Assembly (NCBI RefSeq): GCF_005239225.2
Contig: NC_133286.1
Span: 18,552,572-18,616,571 of the forward strand
Direction: 5' to 3'
From: Populus alba
Taxonomy: Eukaryota > Streptophyta > Magnoliopsida > Malpighiales > Salicaceae
Length of the DNA: 64,000 nucleotides
The notes under the pieces were generated by a model, which did no database searches, had not been told where the DNA came from, and saw nothing but the letters and a program-made list of their open reading frames with translations. Position 1 is the first letter of the stretch; each line of letters starts with the position of its first letter. Positions 32,409 through 45,179 of the stretch are shown here, piece after piece. Made by a program: the position numbers and the translations under genes.

Positions 32409-33956
32409 GGGGGTGTTTAGCCTCATGGTTTGATTAGAGTTTTGTAAAATTTAGAATTTTTTTTTTGTGCTTATTTTTAAGTTGTTTTCATGTGTTTATA
32501 TATATAAATAAATTTTGAAAAATAAAAAAAATATTATTTAATATATTTTTAAACAAAAACAACTTTGAAAACACTATCTGAATGAGCTTACCACGCACTC
32601 ATTACTCACGGTGTGCTTGCAACAATTTTCCAAGGAGCTCGTCATTAACTCCAGGTTATACTGTATAGTTTATTCTCTGTTTAGGCTTCAGTGGCTCCTG
32701 CTGTGATGTATCAGGCTTCCTATTTTGTCTTTTAAATACATATCCTGCTAGCTGTTGTAATTAACTTGGAAGCTGTGGATATTATCTTTTTGAAATATCC
32801 TGCTGTGGATATTATACATATCCTGCTGCCTGACAAATCTTGATAATAGGTTAGAAAATAACTACTTAAAAAAAAATATTTTCTAACTTATTTTTTTATT
32901 TAAATATAAAAAAATAATTTATTTTCAGAATAATATATTAATAAACACTTTACATAATAGCAAGCGAAGTCAAGGGCAGCATTCATGAAAAATACGGGGT
33001 TACAAAGGCACCTCTGAACCCAAACTATGGCCCATTAGCACACGAGCCTAGTTTATGTATTTTCATTTGGGTAAGCTTCGAGACTTACGATGATTTTAGG
33101 CCTACGTCGTCTATACCCAGCCCAATATTGTATTTTACTAGGGCTTATGGTATTTGTCCAAGGAGTGTGAGCCCTCGGGCCCATCAAAAAGTAAAAACGC
33201 AGCTGAGGCCTGTTTCAAATTATAGACTGGAGATTGCAGACGATGAGTTTTTTTTTTAAAACTCCTAAGAAAACGAGGGGTCCTTAGGTTTGTTTTTGAA
33301 TTTTTTTATTTTAAATTAATTATATATATATAATTTTAGATTATTTTAATTTTTTTATATATAAAATAAAATTTTAAAAATAAAAAATATTATTTTAATA
33401 CATCTCTGAACAAAATTATTTAAAAAAACAATTATTAATACAATTTGAAATAGTACATACACCATTCAAAATTTCTTTAATCAAGAATATTTACCAAATT
33501 ATCTATAAGATCCTTTGACATGGTGGTTTAATTAAATTTTTAAAAAAATTAATTTTTAAAATTTAAATTATTATTATTTATATTTTTATATAATTTTGAT
33601 ATATTAATATTAAAAATAAATTTTAAAAATTAATAAATTTTTTATTTTAATATATTTTCAAATAAAAATTTACCCATTCTACACTCCAAGATCTGAACCG
33701 TTCAAACTTGACTTTTGAATTTTAAAATGACGAGGACTTCCTAGCACTTTCGATAAAGTTAATGGTGAAATTTCTTTGGAACTTCACTGAAGTTGAAATA
33801 TTGATTCCAACCTAATATTTTAGATCTATTCTTTATCGTGTGTAGGGATCGTGGGAAACTGCCAAGTTCTGCTCTATACATATCAAAATGTTCACATGGA
33901 AATTCAACTCCAAAATACTTTGATCTCTCCCGTTCAAATTTCTCTAATCATTCCTA
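32409..33956. other. Intergenic DNA before the LRR pseudogene
   Basis: Begins with MITE-like GGGGTGTTTAGCC. 32680-32840 has repeated TATCCTGCT and GCTGTGGATATTAT words. 33000-33240 has GGCCCATT/AGCCCAAT words typical of plant promoters. No gene is recognised. Confidence 0.45.
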
Positions 33957-34905
33957 ATGGCATCGTCTGTAGACTGCAACACAGAAGGTAGCAGAACTGA
34001 AACACACACCTTTTGGTCAAGCCAAATTCTGGGGCTATAAAGATCTTTCCTAACGATGATATCAAATCCCTGTTAAATTCAATATTTTCTCTTTGGATAT
34101 GGTTGTCGAATGCTGCTTATGATAGTTAATTTCTTGCTCAACAGGGGATGCTCTTTCTGCTTGGAAAGCAAATTTGGCAGATCCAAGCAACTTGCTGCAG
34201 AGCGGGGCTCCTACACTAGTCAATCTATGTACATGGTTTCAAGCTACTTGCAGCAGCAATAACAGTGTCGGCAGGGTGTATGTGCCATCTTTCCGAACTT
34301 TACTCTTTTTTAGGTCATTGCCATTTACGTTTTGGTAATTTGAAATTGGATTTGATTATTGAAGGGACCTTGCTAATACTCGTCAGTGAGCTTGGACTTG
34401 TCACCAATCTTCAGTATTTGTAAGTTAAATACTTATATTAGCATATCATGTTCATGATAAGAACTAGTTTATTTGACCTGTAGAGTCTAAATTCTTTTCA
34501 TTCACCGTCGTCTAACATGCACTGAACCAGTTTAGATTTATGATAAGAGGTGAAAAAAAGACACGATGTTATTATTAGACTAATTGATGCTTCCATCTAG
34601 CTGAAATTGGTAATTTGAGAAATTCGAGAAGCTTGGCCCTGCACCAGAATCAACTTACTGGAAAAAATCCGGTCTCTTGGCCATTTAAAATCTTCAAGGT
34701 TTGTGTAAGCATACATACACATATCTCTTGAATGGTTGAGGAAACCTAGATCAAATGACAACAAACACTATAGCATGATATGGTCTGTAGGAGGTTGAGC
34801 TGTAACCACCTGAGTGGACAAACATCAGCAGCTCATTAGTGAGGGCAACTTGAGGTTCTTGTGGGTTCATTCACATTTTTGTTATCCACTTCTGGGCCTC
34901 CTCAA
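33957..34905 (+). pseudogene. Decayed SERK-type leucine-rich-repeat pseudogene
   Basis: Exon-like parts keep SERK gene architecture. 33957-33987 encodes MASSVDCNTE plus a phase-1 end. 34145-34277 is 133 nt (identical in length to exon 2 of the intact LRR gene at 43309) and encodes [20 protein letters not shown] followed by [13 protein letters not shown]. 34365-34419 is 55 nt where 72 are expected: DLANT, a stop, then in another frame SELGLVTNLQYL. About 34597-34700 reads AEIGNLRNSRSLALHQNQLT plus a frameshift. 34791 onward reads RLSCNHLSGQTSAAH and a stop. The 17-nt deletion, at least two frameshifts and stops show it is dead. The CxWF-x-x-TC motif and the LVNLCTWF match put it nearer SERK receptors than the short LRR protein downstream. 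Splice sites remain recognisable, so decay is not ancient. Confidence 0.8.
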
Positions 34906-37900
34906 ACTCTCACAATGAATTGGTGCCAGCAGCCTGAAACTAAGAAAAATAGATGTTTTCGTTTCATGTATGAGAGTCACTGTGAGGTGCCAATCGGCCA
35001 CCTCCACGAGCCATTGTTTGCTGTGATTAACTTAGTCTTCTTCTGTTCTTTTCCCCAAAATCAATTAGTCTCGAAAAACGAACACAGATGGTTATAGTCT
35101 GCCTTTACTGTTAGAAATTCGGGAGAGAGGAAGTGGGAGACAGATATCATGGAACGTCTTTCATTTGTTATACCCTTATGAGTATTATGGCTTATTTCTT
35201 ACAAGATATGTATTTTGAACCTCCAAGAATTATATATCATCTCTATAATCTTTCATTTGTTGTTTGATTTTCAAGCTTATTATACTGATGTTTTTAAAAT
35301 CAGCGCCCCCGCCCCCATTTTTTAACTCCTATTTGACTATTTGTTACTAATTATTTAATTTAATCGTTTGTGCTTAGGCTTTTGAGTATCTACTTAATTC
35401 AATTTTTTCATTTTTTTTCCCTTTTTTTTTTGTTCTATTAGCATCTGAAGTAACAGTGATTATACAAGACGCTTGAGATTGAACACGGGGGACAAAATAC
35501 CAGCATAAATGCCACTGTTCCATAATAAATTGTGTTTTCCCTGTAGCCTTATTCTGCACAACAATAAATAAGAACATGTTCTTCTTAGTGCATGGGCAGT
35601 TTTTTTTTTTTTTTTTTTTTTTTATGAAAGTTTATCTGAACGATTGGATTTACACCTGAATTTTGTGAAAAATTAGTATGCTTATCGATGTTATATTTTA
35701 TTTTTTTTCATAATTTATTTTTACTTTACGGAAGTTTTGGGTGCATGAAACTCTATTTCAGCTTGTTTATTAATTTATTTTTTGGTTACAAGCTTGTTTA
35801 ATTAATTGAAGATAATGAAATGAGAAACAAAAGTTTGCTGATGAGGAAACCGTTTGGGCGAGGTCATTGCCCGTGAGCCCGAAAGCCCGTGTGCCTATTG
35901 AAATGGGCTTAATTATGGTTTCTCCGTCGATTGATTTTTTATTTTATTTTATTATTATTTACTTATAGAATTGAATTTAATTAATTTCAAAGAAAATTTC
36001 TAGTTTAAATAAGAGGTTTTAGTAGGCCGGGCTTCATATGATATGCTGATAAGCCGAAGCCCTTCACTTCATGCCCACCTATCCCTCCTATCCTCGTCAA
36101 CAGGTGAGACTTGACTGCCGTATAGCCTAGCCATAGCCTTGTACAGTTAAGCAGTGATTTTTTAAAAAAAATTCAATTTTATCACTGAATCTTTTCCTTG
36201 CACAATTAAGTTATTTTAAACCCAAATTAGCATTTAATTGCATGTTTTTTTAGAAAAAAATTAATTAAAAGATAGAAAATAAAAGTGAAAAACACGGGTA
36301 AAATAGATGGTAACTTTTAAATTTATTTAAAAAGTACATTTTAATCCTTCATATTTTTTAGCTATTAAATGACTGATCCTTTTAGTTTTATAAATATTAA
36401 TTTCAATATTAAATTTGATTTTCATTATTTTCAATCCTTTATAAGCAAGAGGAGAGAGAAGGACTCACATGATTTAGACCAACATGATTCTGGTCTAAAG
36501 AGAAAATGTTGTTGTTACAATGATCTCGACTTTTAAAATAGCTAATTAGCTAATTTTTGTACAAAATGATTTTGTATAATGAAAAAAGTTTAAATTAGAT
36601 TTTTTTTTAACCCTAAACTTTGAAGTGCCTACAAAAATAAATCCAAGCCTGGAAAGATTTTTGGTTTTGGGGTTTCAAGGCTTTATTTTTTTGTGTTTTT
36701 AGAGGTTATAAATTAGTTAAACAAGATTCATAGGATATTTTATAGGTGTTTTGGGTCAAAAATAAAAAAAATAAGTTTTTGAAAGAAAACAACTAACAAA
36801 CCTGTTTTTTTTAGCCACTGCTCAAACAACACATCATCTGTAGAGACAAATAATGTGTCATTTATAAGCTATATTGGGATGAAAGACATGCCATCCGCTC
36901 AAATGATTTAGAAAAAAAAATTAAGGCTCGCGCACGAGCCCTTTATTCATGGGTTTTATAATAAATATATATTTAAAATAAAGTTATTCAATTATTATCC
37001 ATCTAAATTGATATTTATCACTTGATTAAATATTTTTCAACCTGAACTGTTAAAAAAAAATACCCACCCCGGAATAATGTTTATTAACAAAGATTATGTT
37101 TATCTACCTTTTTAGTTGATATATTTATTAGTATTAAATTCAAAGCTTATGTGCACATATCTAAACATGTCAAAAGGCTTAAAATTAAATGATTTTTAAA
37201 GATATCGCTGACTTAATATTATTAATCAACCCTCAATATTTCCCGTTTTTATAACATTGAAGACAGGAAGGGCATCCCTATTCTACTACTAGTCCAAGGA
37301 ATGAACCTAAATATTACTCATTTTCTTTGCCTCTCTGTTTTTTTAAAGCTCATAAATTAATCATTATGATTTTTATAAACATATTTTAATCTATTCAAAA
37401 ACCCAAACGTGATGTTTAAACATGAAAAAAAATCGGAAATCAATCACATAAACTAAAAGGCTATAAAATCTCACTTTAAAAATAATAGCGTTTTCTCAAC
37501 AATTAATGACCTATAAATTTCATACTTTCCCTAATATATTGGAGACAACTCATAAAATACAAGAATATACCGAGTTAATTTCCCTAATTTTATGTACAAA
37601 TACACCACTACTCGTACCTATCATGCAGTGGAAGTACGAGAATTATGGAGCATTTTAATAAATAAATAAATAAATGGTCGGGAGTTGAAGATATTGATTT
37701 GCATATATTAACTAACTAGTTATTTAAATTGGTTCAGGTTGCTGTAAAATGAATTTCAACTATCCAAAATAGAGAAAACAAATCAATTAGACGACGGGTT
37801 ATTAAAAAAAAAAAATTACTTCATGGATGTACAAGACATGTGTATACAAAGATGAAAGAAAAATCATAGCAAGCGTCGCAAAAATTGATTTAAATATATT

Positions 37901-40771
37901 TACCCATAAAATCTCTCTTCTATTTCTCTACTCCAGAATAATATAGAGTTTATCGGATATATCATATGGTGGTTGCCACCTTTTATTCTGGCAACGCATC
38001 ATAGAGGCCGATTGATGAGTTTGTTGAATTGGACGACTCCAAAACACCAAGAAAAGTAATCATGGATGGATGAACACAACCCTATGTTAATATGGGTGAA
38101 GCTTTAAAATGATAGTAATTGAATTTAAGCATGGAGGGAAAAAGGAGATGGAAAGAAAGAAAAGCAGCTACAACTTGCTTGCTTTATTGTTGACATGTTG
38201 GACTTTAAACATAATTCAAACTAAAAAGATCTTTGACCCCCCAGTTCGTCCTTTATTCAAGCTTGCCATGGTGAATTCAGCTTCTCCATGGGGCCAAGAG
38301 TGCATAATTTAATTAAATAGGTTGTCAATTCTTAGTTACATTGAACTCATTTTTTTTTTAATTTATTAATGTTGATATTTGAATCAGCTTGTATACATCT
38401 CAATTAATTTCACGAATCTTAAAATTAACAATCATGTAAATATTTAGTAACTGGTTTGTACATAAAATTTAAATTAATAATTTTTAAAAATTAAATTAAA
38501 ACCAGACTATAAAATTATTGTTTCTCAAAGGTAGATTGGGGTCTGTTTATTACACCTCGCAGGACTTTCCGGTGATTAATTCAGTAACTGATTAAAATTA
38601 ATAGCGTCGGGCTTGTGTGTTTGTAAAAAAAATTACGAATATATTGTCTGAGGTAATTATATAAATAATAAAGCTAACAGGTGATCAAGGGGCGTCTGTT
38701 GATAAATATTTAATGCGGCTAATTATTGTTGATTGCCACGGGGAATAGAAAAGGATAATTATTATATATTAAAACCCCTTTATTAAAATTTAGATTCTTT
38801 TTTTAACTTTAATGATAGCATGGCCATTAATTTTTTAGGGTTTCAATTTAAGTCTCCTCCTTTTATGGATGTTTTAGGAATTTCTTGTACCAGTACAAAA
38901 ATCAGTACTCTTTTGTTCTTTATTATTATTTTTTCGTTGAGGAAAACTCCTTCGTATTTTTTTTTATGTTAAATTATAACACCTTCAATAAGAAGGGTGA
39001 GATACGAAAAAATTAATATGAAAAAAGAAATTTTTTTAATCATCGCTGCACCAAACATTCAAACTGAAAAAGAAAAAGAAAAAGAAAAAGAAAATACTTA
39101 AGAAAAAATAACTACAGAAAATAAAAAATGAGCAAAGTAATGAGAAGATGTATATAAATTTTGGTAGCCAATTCCTTGTAAGAAATTCTCGGGACATTTG
39201 GTACAAAATCGAAGTATGATTTTTAGTTATTAGTTATAATCTAAATATCCCTTGTCAAAGGATAAGAAAGTCACCAGCGAATCTCGATGATGAGATTCTT
39301 TAGTTCTAGGCTTTTTAGAAAACTTTACTGGATTATTTTACGCGTTGAATCAAATTCTTTCTTAGATATTATTAACGTGTTTTCAAGTAAAAATATAAAA
39401 TTATAAAAAAATTAATTTGATGTGATTTAATTATATTAACATGTTTAAAGATAATTTGAATACCAATAAAAATATAGTTTAATTTAAAAATAAAATCAAG
39501 AGGTTTTATTTTTTGGATATTAAAACAAAAAATATATTATATCAATTCAGATTAACTCGAGTTAATATGTGAAATCTATTATCTAAGTCATGAGACCTTA
39601 ATAACCATAACAAAAGCAAATAAATTTTTATTATTAAACTCAATTCTTAATCAATCTAATGTTAAAATATAAAATTAAAAATAAAATTCAATTAAAAAAA
39701 TAAGTTGAGTCAACTTAAATTAACTTGTTAAACCTGAATTATAAGTCGAGATAATTTTATAGAACACAAATCCAAATAAAATTCAATCTGATGTTTTTTC
39801 TTGTATCTTTATCCTATTTATAGTCGTGGTAAAACTTATTTTTTATTTTGAATTATTTATTATTATTATTGTATTGTTTTGATGTGAATTTTTTTTTTAA
39901 AAAAATTAAATATATTTTTAAATAAAAATTACTATATTTTTTTTTTGCTACACTTTCAAAGACCGACTAACCCTACATTGAAAGTTGTTCTGTAGTGTCT
40001 TTTCCACTAACGGTTAAAATCTTATTTGCGCGTTACTGTACCTTTTGTTTATTTTGGTTTGGCCTTCCGTTTTCTTTTTCACTCATGTCAATCTTTTATT
40101 TTTAAAATTACTTTTGTTTTCTTTTTTAAGTTTAAATCACTCTTATATTATACATGTCAAAATAAAAACATGATATGATTTCATATAGTTAATGATTTAA
40201 TAACAACCAGATTTTCTAATCAAATAACGACAAAATAAAGATAATTTTAAAAATAAAAAGGTTACATTGGTATAAAACCAAGAATAGGGAGACGAATAAA
40301 ATTTGGCCGCTGTATAGATAGATTGTCACGGTTCAAAGGAAAACCCTGCCATGCATGTGCAGATCTACTATGAATTAAGAACTTGTTTAGTAAGATGCTG
40401 CCTGTTTAAATTTAAATTTTTTATTTAAAATTATTTTTTTAATGTTTTTGAATCATATGATATAATAATATTAAAAATACTTTAAAAAATAAAATAAAAC
40501 ACAACACTATCCAAGTAAAAAGACACTGGAAAAACTAACCACGGACTCCCAAACGAACAATTATGTCAAACTTTAAAAGACGAGTCTCACATGCCACCAA
40601 CCACACAGTCCCATCTCCTCCTTGCTAGTGGACGTGGTCCATTAACCAGCTAGCCGCCACTTCTGAGTGCCTCTCCAACCCAAGAAGCAACACTTTACTT
40701 CCGAGGTAATGACCGCGATGGAAATCGATCATCATCCTCTGAAACTTTTGAAATTTTAATCTTAGCATTGC
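34906..40771. other. Long intergenic tract, repeat-rich
   Basis: No supported gene. Contains a poly-T run of over 20 at about 35600-35623, a hairpin GGCTCG-CGCA-CGAGCC at 36925-36940, a truncated SINE at 38351-38445, and an (AAAAAG)n run at 39067-39093. A short plus-strand stretch near 38240 reads FDPPVRPLFKLAMVNSASPW but has no recognised family. Confidence 0.45.
38351..38445 (-). mobile_element. Degenerate 3' fragment of the SINE family
   Basis: Aligns by eye with the 3' half of the SINE at 31213-31320: a T-run, GTTGAT, CAGCTTGTATACATCTC versus CAACTTGCGTACACCTC, then AATT(A/T)C(A/C)CGA(A/G)TCTT(A/G)AAATTAA and ATCATGTAA. The tRNA-like head is missing or unrecognisable. Confidence 0.65.
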
Positions 40772-40993
40772 TCATATAGTTTGAATTCCTTCTTCTATTA
40801 GCATTTTCTCTGACGTTCGAAAGGATAGATAGGTCTCACCTGAGGAGAGAAGATGGTTAATTGGATATTTAGGCACAGCATTGATTGGGTCGACACAGAG
40901 AATGGTAATGAGAGCAAACAAGATCAATGCCCTTTTGTTTGATTTGCCACTCTTTCTTTTGTGATAAAGACGAAGAAAGTTCATTGATTCCAT
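40772..40993 (-). other. Possible first-exon remnant of a membrane or secreted protein
   Basis: Starting at 40993 on minus: MESMNFLRLYHKRKSGKSNK, a basic head, then RALILFALITILCVDPINAV, a hydrophobic segment, then PKYPINHLLSS followed by CTCAG|GTGAGA, a perfect donor site. Basic head plus membrane anchor suggests a type II membrane protein (many Golgi glycosyltransferases start so) or a signal peptide. I found no matching second exon downstream, so this may be an orphaned exon or chance. Confidence 0.25.
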
Positions 40994-43022
40994 TCACATG
41001 GAGTCGATGGTGAATCTAATTCTACCTCAGATTGCACTAAAGACAGTAAAATCAGGTATAAAATCATGATTTCAATTTGGTTTTATTAGTTTTTGAGTTT
41101 TTTAAATGATTTTGTATTGTAATTATATTTTTTAATAAATTTATTTTAATTTAATTTGTCTAATTTAATGATATGTAATTCAAAACTTGATTCAAGTTGA
41201 GTTTTGTATTATACCATGTTAAGAGTTGAATTGATTAAATTTGATTGGATTTGCTATTCAACTTTATCGACCCAATCAAAACTTCAGGTAGAACTCATTG
41301 ACCTCTTAAAAGAACTTCAAAACAATGTTTTTCTAAATTAGAGTAATTCTGATTAATCGTGATAAAGGTACTAAATTAGGATGGAGTTTATAACTATGAA
41401 ACTTATATACACACAGCTATTTTGCTGAGGCACGATTTCTTCTTCTTCTTTTTTAAATCAAAGGTTGTGATTAATTAATATGTATACATTACAGCTAAAA
41501 CACTCTTGTAGGTCTATCTCCGTTTATCGAGTCGAACAGGCACCTCCCATTTTTAAAGTGAAGTCAGGAGTATTGCTGACATAGTTGGGCTAGACTCTTG
41601 TTGATTATTCTATGACTTAAGAAAATATTTCAGAGCTATTGGAACTTTTCTAAATGTACGAAAGGGGAATTAATGAGGTCCCATATGACCATATTGCATG
41701 TCTATCCAAAGACAACTGTACTCGATCGTGTGCAAAGGCTGTTGGATAAACAAGAATAGAAAAATGTTCGAGAGCCAACGAATCTCTCCTCTAAATTGGT
41801 TGACTTACAATTTGGTTAATTACTAGAACGATGCTTCCTTCGCCATTAGTGAATTGAGAGAGTACTCTACTCCTCTGAAGCTGGGCCTTTCATTGCCGAA
41901 TCTACAGTATGCTTTTAAGTCCTCGAAACACATTAAATATACGTTGTTGAAGCAACTAGAGGGAGGAAAACAGTAAATAAATACATGGGAGGCGTTTGCT
42001 CGACCACAACATATATATTTCCAAGTGATATTATTCTCTTATGCTTATGCTCTTCGGACTTGTCCATATCTATATTTTCAACACCTCTCAAGATACGCAG
42101 AAAAGTAAGTTCATTAAGAAAATCCATGCTTTAAATATTCTTTTTTCATGCTCGGGGAACTTGAAACTTGGAAGTGGGAAACGGACAGGCTTAGTGAGTC
42201 TCAAATATTCTCGTCTATCTTGTTTTGGCTCTCTTATTCGAAAAAAAGTCTGTTGATTTCGCTCATTCCGACGCTGCATGCACGCAGCACTCTGCAATCT
42301 CTATGACTAGCTACTGTCGTTATGATTTGTTCAAAAAAAATATGATTACCAAATAGCATTGAAAAACTGCTTGGTGCTTGGATTTAATGAAATCTAACAA
42401 CATAATTAATTAACAACTACTAATTTTATCAAAAAAAGCAATCACTACTAACTCGATGATAATTAACAGAGAAGTCTTCACCTGCGATTATCATTATTAC
42501 ATGGCTAGTGAACGCTACACATGCGTGTTTGCTTCTTTCGAGTTTCAACCTTACTCTGTGGAACATAAAATAGGAAATTCCTCATGCAATCCAAATGCTA
42601 GATATTAATAGGTATATAGTTCAATTTCATTGAATTTGCATCTTTTATTTGTTAAAGTATACCCTAGTAAAGTTTCATGGTCGGTCAAGTGTGAGGACCA
42701 TACAGTGGTCCTGAGTGAACTGGACTCCTCTTGTTTTACTTGCCAGGTCTCTCTCTGCTGCTACTCTCCTACCTTCCAAGTTCTGACATGGCCAGCAATG
42801 GCTGACAAGGAATAGGAATAGAGACACTGCACAGTTGATGAGGACAGAATCGTCCACGCAGGGGGGTAATTTAGAACGTGGAAGGACTCTTGGCAGCATC
42901 AGACAGAGCAACTAAACAATTGAAGAGTTAGACCCACTTCTTAAGAACTTTGCAGTGGAGAAAATTGTTTTCCTTTATTTATTTTTTCTTAATGCACAGT
43001 AACCAAACTCTTTTATGAGCTC
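40994..43022. other. Intergenic DNA and promoter region of the LRR gene
   Basis: No gene is recognised. The last few hundred bases before 43023 should hold promoter elements of the LRR gene. Several moderately open short frames on both strands have no family resemblance. Confidence 0.45.
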
Positions 43023-43029
43023 TATAAAT
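43023..43029 (+). promoter_or_regulatory. TATA box of the LRR gene
   Basis: TATAAAT lies 116 bp before the start codon and is followed by a CT-rich leader (CTCTCTCTCTCTC near 43092-43106), a common plant core-promoter layout. Confidence 0.65.
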
Positions 43030-43144
43030 TCCCCGACAAATGCTGTTTCCCTTGTGCTTCCATTCTTTATACAAACTTACTGAACTCTCTACTCTCTCTC
43101 TCTCCCCATCTTGACTCTTTATTTCCAGGCCTAAAGTTCTCTAA

Positions 43145-45179
43145 ATGGCAAGCTGTACTGTGTTACATCTTCTCGTTCTTGTTCTTCCATCAATCATTCT
43201 AGCACTAACAAATGCAAATTTAGAAGGTACACATTGGTTTTTCTTTCATTTTTCACCAACTGTGAGTATAATTGAACTGTGATTTTAACCTTTTGGTCCA
43301 TGAACTAGGGGATGCTTTGTACGCTCTGAGGAGAGCAGTGAAGGATCCAGGGCATGTTCTCCAGAGCTGGGACCCAAACTTGGTGGATCCATGTACTTGG
43401 TTCCACGTTACCTGTGATGGTGATAATCGGGTTACCCGACTGTAAGCACCATACGGATATTGACTACTAATCTTCCAGCATCCCTATCTTCTTCTTTTTT
43501 CACATTTTATTTGAGCCTCTGTGCATGTTTGCTTTAATTTTTGTAGTTTGTGTGTTGTCAGGTTGTTAAGGTCTGAAAACTATGACTATATTTTTGCTTC
43601 TCAAAACAATTATTTAGACCTTAAATAGTCCAAGACATCTAATTAGGCACTAGAGACAAGCCCCTCATTTCTGACCAAATTTACTAATCTGCATGCATGC
43701 GTGACATCCATTTGTATATGAAGATCTCCAGGGTGGACAACTTTTTCAAACATGATGTTCAAAGATCATAGTACTACCATATCCTTAACTCATTTTTGTT
43801 TCTTTTTTACAACTCAAAATCTTTGAAACAGGTTGTGTGACTCTGATCATGTGCTAGTAATAAAGGAGAAGATAGGGAGAAAAAAACATGAAAGCTGTTA
43901 TGTATATACATGCACATGTAAATTTGAGAGTAGCATAAATTCTGTCATGGAAGAAGTAACTCAGCACAAATAATTATCTGTTAAATTGTCAAGTAATGAA
44001 CTCGACAAATTATAGAAGCAATAAATAGGGAGTACTAAAATATTGGTTGTTGCAGAGACCTTGGAAACGCAAAGCTTTCAGGCAGTCTGGTTCCCGAGTT
44101 GGGGAAGCTCGTCCGTCTTCAGTATCTGTAAGCACTTCAAACTATCCAGAGAATTTAAACCTGCCATAGCAGCAACACCATTTTTTTCATTTTCTTAACT
44201 ACATAGATTAACCATCAAAACGTTTGAGGTTTAAGTGGGTTTGAATTCGTTGATAGAGTACAGCAAATCGGGTTAATCAGCTTGTTGCTAGTTTATCCAG
44301 GGCTAGATCAAGACAACATTCACCTCACCTACCATCTGGTGGACTTGCGATCAAATGGATACTAGCATTAAATTCGACATGATTTATAGTGTGCCAAGAG
44401 TTTAAAGCTAACAATACTAATGTTAGGTTTATGCTCCCTATATAGGGAACTCTACATGAATGAACTGGTGGGTCCTATACCAAGGGAACTTGGAAACCTG
44501 AAGAGCCTTGTGAGCTTGGATCTATATCACAACAACCTCACGGGGACCATTCCTGCCTCACTTTCTAAGCTTTCCAATCTTAAATTCCTGTAAGCATTCT
44601 TTCAGATCTGTGTTAATTTTAATTACCTACCCTTTGATTTACAGATGCTTGATCAGAATCAAGTGGATAAAACCATTAGTATTGTCAGGTTCGTTTTCAC
44701 TTTTATGACGACCTAGCTAACGTATCTTTGCCTGGTGTGTCACGTAATTACCACGCAGGAGACTGAACGGCAACAGACTGACTGGAAGGATACCAAGAGA
44801 ACTGACCAAATTGGAGAGCCTAAAGATCATGTGAGTCTTCTTCGTGATCTACAAATCACCTTTTCTTCTACACAATCTTTTGCCCGTCCAACAATCTAAC
44901 ATTTCTGTGCAGTGACCTGTCAAACAATGATTTATGTGGCACCATACCTGCCTCAGGTTCTTTCTCCAAGTTCACAGAGGAAAGGTAACTCATATGGTAC
45001 TAACCAGACTAATTTATTGGAATCAAAAGCTTTCGTTTAATTTCTTTGTTGGAAGTGTCTTTTAATTGTTCTTTCCTTGGTGCTGGTTGTTCGAAAGCAG
45101 TTTTGTGAATAACTCAAGACTGGAAGGACCGGAACTGATGGGATCTGTGAGATACGGTGCTGCCGGAAGCTGTAAATGA
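43145..45179 (+). CDS. SERK-like short leucine-rich-repeat protein (LRR1 type), seven exons
   Basis: Exons are 43145-43226, 43309-43441, 44056-44127, 44446-44589, 44759-44830, 44913-44984 and 45101-45179, giving 217 residues. This is the extracellular LRR module of SERK-type receptors without membrane or kinase parts, like Arabidopsis At5g21090/At3g43740. Residues 1-25 ([20 protein letters not shown]) form a signal peptide, so the product is secreted to the apoplast. The N-terminal cap, residues 28-70, has CTWFHVTC. LRRs follow as 24-residue units, one per 72-nt exon (exon 4 holds two): [86 protein letters not shown]. The tail [12 protein letters not shown] is the family signature. Its likely role is defence or peptide signalling, by family inference. 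All splice sites are GT-AG and phases agree. Confidence 0.93.

Noticed and set aside
38109..38312. 67-codon ORF with FDPPVRPLFKLAMVNSASPW
   Set aside because: No recognisable family, no splice signals that help, and surrounded by repeat DNA.
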